Below are positions 16,019 to 19,127 of a stretch of 19,127 nt of DNA, piece after piece; the stretch's first letter is position 1; every line of letters begins with the position of its first letter. Source of the DNA: Spirochaetaceae bacterium (lineage in GTDB: Bacteria > Spirochaetota > Spirochaetia > Treponematales > Breznakiellaceae). The notes under the pieces are model-generated. The model made no database searches and was not told the DNA's origin. It saw nothing but the letters and a program-made list of their open reading frames with translations. The position numbers were made by a program, and so were the translations under genes. The stretch spans positions 1 through 19,127 of the forward strand of contig JAIRMO010000222.1 in assembly GCA_031258625.1 (NCBI GenBank), written 5' to 3'.

Positions 16019-17560
16019 GGATAAAATATGTCCCATGATTGCTTCCTGGGTGGCGGTTTTGCCCTCCAGTTCAGCGGTGATCCGCCCCTCGCTCATCACG
16101 TAAATCCGGTCGCTCATACCGATAATTTCCGGCATCTCGCTGGATATAAGCAAACAGGCGATGCCCTGGGCGGCCAGATTGTTGATGATCGTGTATATCT
16201 CGTGTTTAGCCCCCACGTCAATGCCCCGGGTCGGTTCGTCCAGGATGAGGATCCGGGGATCCGAGAAGAGCCATTTGGCCAATACCACCTTTTGCTGGTT
16301 TCCCCCGGAAAGGTTCCCCGCGAGTTGCAGGATCGACGGCGTTTTGGTATTGAGTTTTTTACGGTAATCCTCCGCGGCGAGGATCTCCTCGTGTTCGTTA
16401 ATCACGCTGCCCCGGGCGATTTTTTTCAGTTTCGCCAGGGTGGTGTTTTCTTTGACGGTCCCGATCAGCACAAGGCCGAATTCCTTTCGGTCCTCGGTCA
16501 TGTAGGCGAGGCCCTGTTCAATCGCCTTGGGAATTGAATTGAGGCTCACTTCCCTGCCGTCGATAAAAATTTGTCCGCTGATGTTCTCGCCGTAATACTT
16601 GCCGAAAATGCTGGTGGCCAATTCGGTACGCCCCGCTCCCACGAGGCCGGCCAGGCCCACCACTTCCCCGGCCCGCACGGCAATATTCACCTGGTCCAGC
16701 TTCTTCCGCTCGGGATTGTCGGGGTTATAGACCGTCCAGTCCCGCACCTCAAACACCACCTCCCCGACGGGATGGTTCCGTTTGGGGAAACGGTCGGTGA
16801 TTTCCCGGCCCACCATCCCCTTGATGATCCGGTCTTCGCTGATAGAGGCCCTGCCCTCCGGATCCCGTTCCACCTCCAGGGTCTCAATGGTTTTACCGTC
16901 CCGGAGAATGGTGATGTTATCCGCTACCGCCGCCACTTCGTTGAGTTTATGGGAAATCAGCACCGATGAAATATTATGCTGATCCCGCAGTTCCCGCAGG
17001 ATCCGCAGCAAATGTTCGCTGTCGTTCTCGTTGAGCGCCGAGGTAGGTTCGTCCAGGATCAGGATCTTGGCATCCTTTGCCAGGGCCTTGGCGATTTCCA
17101 CCAACTGCTGTTTTCCCACCCCCAGCTTATTCACCGCCATATTGGGGTTTTCATCGAGCCCCAATTTCCGCATATAGATAAGGGCGTCATCCCTCGTTTT
17201 ATCCCAGTTAATGATATTGTATACCGCCCGCTCGTCCCCCAGGAAAATATTCTCCGCGATGGAAAGGTAGGGACTGAGGGCCAATTCCTGATGAATGATC
17301 ACGATCCCGGTCTTTTCGCTTTGTTTGATATCGCTAAAGGCGCAGGGACGGCCCTCAAACACGATCTCCCCCGTATAGCTGCCGTGGGGATATACCCCGG
17401 AGAGAATTTTTACCAGGGTGGATTTTCCCGCGCCGTTCTCGCCCACCAGGGCGTGTATCTCCCGTTGTTTTACCAGGAGATTGACCTTGTCCAGGGCCAC
17501 CACACCGGGAAAGGTCTTGGTGATATTTTTCATCTCAAGCAAGGCGGCTTGATTCAGCAT
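16013..17560 (-). CDS. gguA: Multiple-sugar ABC transporter ATP-binding protein, GguA/MmsA (XylG-like)
   Basis: A 515-residue protein with two nucleotide-binding domains. First domain: Walker [10 protein letters not shown] (40-48), signature LGVGKQQ (146-152) and Walker [12 protein letters not shown] (from 166). Second domain: degenerate Walker [10 protein letters not shown] (305-313), signature LSGGNQQK (417-424) and [13 protein letters not shown] (from 438). This asymmetry is normal in the monosaccharide transporter ATPases (MglA/XylG/GguA). The first domain is the competent one. The ATG at 17560 has AAGGAG 5 bases upstream; the frame from 17614 would begin inside a repeat. It powers uptake through GguB of sugar bound by ChvE. 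Confidence 0.9.
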   Translation of the reverse strand: MLNQAALLEMKNITKTFPGVVALDKVNLLVKQREIHALVGENGAGKSTLVKILSGVYPHGSYTGEIVFEGRPCAFSDIKQSEKTGIVIIHQELALSPYLSIAENIFLGDERAVYNIINWDKTRDDALIYMRKLGLDENPNMAVNKLGVGKQQLVEIAKALAKDAKILILDEPTSALNENDSEHLLRILRELRDQHNISSVLISHKLNEVAAVADNITILRDGKTIETLEVERDPEGRASISEDRIIKGMVGREITDRFPKRNHPVGEVVFEVRDWTVYNPDNPERKKLDQVNIAVRAGEVVGLAGLVGAGRTELATSIFGKYYGENISGQIFIDGREVSLNSIPKAIEQGLAYMTEDRKEFGLVLIGTVKENTTLAKLKKIARGSVINEHEEILAAEDYRKKLNTKTPSILQLAGNLSGGNQQKVVLAKWLFSDPRILILDEPTRGIDVGAKHEIYTIINNLAAQGIACLLISSEMPEIIGMSDRIYVMSEGRITAELEGKTATQEAIMGHILSN

Positions 17561-17574
17561 AAACGCTCCTTGGG

Positions 17575-17592
17575 GGGGGCCATAGGCCCTTT
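17575..17592 (+). repeat. Partial copy of the 3'-end repeat core in the chvE-gguA gap
   Basis: GGGGGCCATAGGCCCTTT, 18 of the 20 core bases, lies just before the gguA ribosome binding site. It points in the opposite direction to the flanking genes, unlike the copies at gene ends. Confidence 0.6.
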
Positions 17593-17625
17593 CATAGCGG
17601 GGAGCGGCGGGCACTCCGGGGGGCG

Positions 17626-17713
17626 TGTATAAATATACGCAAAGGGTCAGACCCCACCCTCAGTTTTGCATAAATATACCCAAAGGGTCAGACCCCGTCC
17701 GTATATTTATACA
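17626..17713. repeat. 88-bp element with 14-bp terminal inverted repeats and paired GGGTCAGACCCC
   Basis: TGTATAAATATACG (17626-17639) and CGTATATTTATACA (17700-17713) are perfect inverted repeats. Between and overlapping them, a 27-base direct repeat occurs twice (17629-17655 and 17670-17696, one mismatch, 41-bp period), each copy ending in GGGTCAGACCCC. This is the same palindrome as beside the degenerate transposase gene at 3638 and 4227. It is AT-rich in an otherwise GC-rich spacer and looks inserted. Together with the hairpin at 17781 it fills the 238-bp gap between chvE and gguA. Confidence 0.65.
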
Positions 17714-17780
17714 TATACCCTTTCGGCCCCCCCCGCCATCGCCCTGTACGGCGGGAAGGGCCGCCGCTTTCTGCCGTATA

Positions 17781-17807
17781 GAAAAGGGCCTCCGGCCCCT
17801 AGAGGCC
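17781..17807 (-). terminator. Terminator-like hairpin at the chvE stop codon
   Basis: On the minus strand GGGCC and GGCCC form a stem around GGA and are followed by TTTTC. An alternative longer stem uses GGCCTC at the end of the coding sequence with GAGGCC. The TAG stop lies within the structure. A leaky terminator here would give more binding protein than ATPase and permease, as is common in such operons. Confidence 0.5.
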
Positions 17808-18896
17808 GAGTTCCGCGGCGGTGTGATACCCGGTATCAATCACGTCCTTCTGGACATTATCCTTGGTAACAATAACGGAATCAAGCAGCAGGGACGGAAC
17901 TATTTTGGCGCCGTTGTGGTAACTCTTGGTATCCAGCCCCGTCGGGGTCTTGCCCTGCATGAGGGTATCCACCAGGGTAACCGTCGCGGCCCCCAGGGAG
18001 CGGGTGTCCTTCAACACCGTGGCATATTGCTCGCCGGCAAGAATGGACTTGACGGAAGCCACGATGCAGTCCTGGCCGCCCACTAGGGGGAGGGGTTTCC
18101 CGGGGGTGCTGCCGTACCCGACGGCTTTGCAGGCTTCCAGACAGGACAGGCTGATGGGGTCGTAGGGGGAGAGGATCCCGTTCAGTACCACATCCCCGGA
18201 GTAGTAGGCCGAGAGCAGATTCTCCATGCGCTTCTGGGCTTCCGCGGCGTCCCAACGCAGGGTGCCGATTACGGCCCGGTCTATTTGGCCTGAGGGGACC
18301 TTGAGTACCCCCCGGTCGAAGTAGGGTTTGAGCTTATCCATGGCCCCCTGATAGAAGCCCACGGAGTTGTTGTCGTCCGGAGAACCGGCAAACAATTCGA
18401 CGATCACCGGCTTTGCGGCAACGGCCTGATCCAGCTTGAGGCCGGTAATCAGGATATCCCCCATTTGGCCGCCGACCTTGTAGTTGTCGAAGGAGACGTA
18501 ATAGTCCACATTGGGGGACTGCATCAGCAGCCGGTCATAGGAAATGACGGGGATTTTCGCGGCGGCGGCGTTGGCGAGCTGGTTGGAGAGGGCCGAGCCG
18601 TCGATGGACGCGATAACCAGAATTTTTACCCCCTTGGTGATCATGTCGTCGATCTGGCGGGTCTGGGTGGCGATGTCGTCATCGGAATACTGGAGGTCCA
18701 CGGTATAGCCTAATTTTTCCAGGCCCTCCTTAACCGCGTTGCCGTCCTTAATCCAGCGTTCCTCCGATCGGGTGGGCATGACAACGCCGATTAAGCCCTT
18801 TCCGGCCGTACTCTGGCTGCTTCCGCCCGCAAAGACCGCTCCTGCCGCGGCACACAGCACTAAAACCGTCATGAGAATCCTTTTCACGCGCTTCAT
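17799..18896 (-). CDS. chvE: Periplasmic multiple-sugar-binding protein, ChvE type
   Basis: A 365-residue secreted sugar receptor. The signal peptide MKRVKRILMTVLVLCAAAGA is followed by a probable cleavage site after VFA (residue 23). The mature protein begins GKGLIGVVMPTRSEERWIKD, typical of ChvE/XylF periplasmic binding proteins (Peripla_BP_4). Other family blocks are YSDDDIATQTRQIDDMITKG, IPVISYDRLLM, YVSFDNYKVGGQMGD and VELFAGSPDDNNS. The length fits ChvE, about 30 residues more than typical XylF. The family binds arabinose, galactose, glucose or xylose; with araA and araD downstream L-arabinose is the likely ligand, but this is inference. GGAGGA stands 5 bases before the ATG. It is the first gene after the promoter at 18969-18997. 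Confidence 0.9.
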   Translation of the reverse strand: MKRVKRILMTVLVLCAAAGAVFAGGSSQSTAGKGLIGVVMPTRSEERWIKDGNAVKEGLEKLGYTVDLQYSDDDIATQTRQIDDMITKGVKILVIASIDGSALSNQLANAAAAKIPVISYDRLLMQSPNVDYYVSFDNYKVGGQMGDILITGLKLDQAVAAKPVIVELFAGSPDDNNSVGFYQGAMDKLKPYFDRGVLKVPSGQIDRAVIGTLRWDAAEAQKRMENLLSAYYSGDVVLNGILSPYDPISLSCLEACKAVGYGSTPGKPLPLVGGQDCIVASVKSILAGEQYATVLKDTRSLGAATVTLVDTLMQGKTPTGLDTKSYHNGAKIVPSLLLDSVIVTKDNVQKDVIDTGYHTAAELGL

Positions 18897-18920
18897 ATTC
18901 TTCCTCCATTTAAAATAATG

Positions 18921-18968
18921 CGTGAACGTACACTCATGCGTGTTCGTTCACGTTGCGTTTACGAACAC
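18921..18968 (-). promoter_or_regulatory. Three operator-like boxes (AraR-like) over the chvE transcription start
   Basis: Three 10-bp cores fit T-G/T-W-W-C-G-W-W-C-A: TGAACGTACA (18923), TGTTCGTTCA (18941) and TTTACGAACA (18958). Their centres are 18 and 17 bp apart. The first two with flanks form a 32-bp palindrome (18921-18952) with 28 of 32 positions symmetric. The third abuts the -10 box. As I recall, Bacillus AraR boxes have a similar TGTACGTACA core; LacI-family sites also have a central CG. Binding here would block transcription. Confidence 0.7.
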
Positions 18969-18997
18969 ATTATATAACGGAAATTTTCGGCTGTCAA
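18969..18997 (-). promoter_or_regulatory. Perfect-consensus sigma70 promoter of the sugar-transport/arabinose unit
   Basis: On the minus strand TTGACA (18997-18992) and TATAAT (18974-18969) are separated by exactly 17 bases. Transcription would start near 18962, inside the operator region, about 65 bases before the chvE start. A promoter this strong needs control, which fits the boxes that overlap it. Confidence 0.88.
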
Positions 18998-19049
18998 CAA
19001 AATTCTTTAAAATCTTCAATTCGGAATATGATATCCGACCCTTCCATGG

Positions 19050-19127
19050 TTACACATAGGCAAGCACCCCTTGTAGATTAATTCTGACGGTTTCAGGCAG
19101 CATGGCATAGAGGTTAATGAACTCAAG
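19050..19127 (-). CDS. Unidentified protein, C-terminal fragment
   Basis: An open frame enters from the right edge and ends at TAA (19050-19052) after 25 visible residues (LEFINLYAMLPETV, then RINLQGVLAYV). It is amphipathic and probably helical. Its pattern recalls the C-terminal helices of some XRE-type regulators, but this is too little for a call. A weak hairpin TCGGA / TCCGA (19021-19038) follows its stop. If real, it lies just upstream of chvE on the same strand, so it could be the local regulator; nothing visible proves that. Confidence 0.35.
   Translation of the reverse strand, partial: LEFINLYAMLPETVRINLQGVLAYV

Noticed and set aside
17561..17614. Longer N-terminus for GguA from 17614
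   Set aside because: It would begin within the repeat core region and has no ribosome binding site; AAGGAG stands before the ATG at 17560 and the ATPase domain begins right after it.

Overview
The window looks like spirochaete DNA, most likely a termite-gut-type treponeme. The evidence is indirect: a spirochaete-like relaxed lipobox on the OppA protein, a PpiC-type isomerase paired with a DUF115 protein, a short degenerate REP-associated transposase gene of a kind I associate with such genomes, and GC-rich genes separated by dense repeats. No rRNA, tRNA, CRISPR array, phage or defence gene is visible.

Layout. (1) 1-44, minus: first codons of a probable ISAs1-type transposase leaving the window. 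(2) 136-3428, plus: a promoter, then a membrane-anchored parvulin isomerase and a DUF115/MptE-like protein only 3 bp apart. (3) 3429-4320: a short minus-strand REP-associated (Y1-type) transposase homologue without a recognisable HUH motif, with copies of a GGGTCAGACCC-type palindrome at its 3' end and upstream, then a 40-bp palindrome. (4) 4336-10452, plus: a complete oligopeptide/dipeptide ABC importer, oppB-C-D-F-A, with a good sigma70 promoter and a strong terminator. (5) 10530-18997, minus: a probable pentose (L-arabinose) unit transcribed right to left: a perfect-consensus promoter with three operator-like boxes, a ChvE-type sugar-binding protein, the two-domain ATPase GguA, the permease GguB, L-arabinose isomerase AraA, L-ribulose-5-phosphate 4-epimerase AraD, and an orphan PfoR-like EIIC membrane protein. 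Ribulokinase (AraB) and the regulator are not in the window. (6) 19050-19127, minus: the last 25 codons of an unidentified gene.

How the genes work together. Region 4 imports peptides. In region 5 ChvE-GguAB would import a pentose such as L-arabinose, AraA makes L-ribulose, a kinase encoded elsewhere phosphorylates it, and AraD makes D-xylulose 5-phosphate. The three boxes over the transcription start suggest repression relieved by the sugar.

The unusual part is the intergenic DNA. A repeat with the core GGGGGCCATAGGCCCTTTTA sits at the 3' ends of oppF, araA and gguB in the sense direction. It supplies the stop codon and last residues of oppF and araA, inside a compact terminator-like hairpin. 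At gguB a tandem duplication has copied the last codons of the gene together with the repeat. Separate palindromic elements with the GGGTCAGACCC motif lie beside the degenerate transposase gene and in the chvE-gguA gap.
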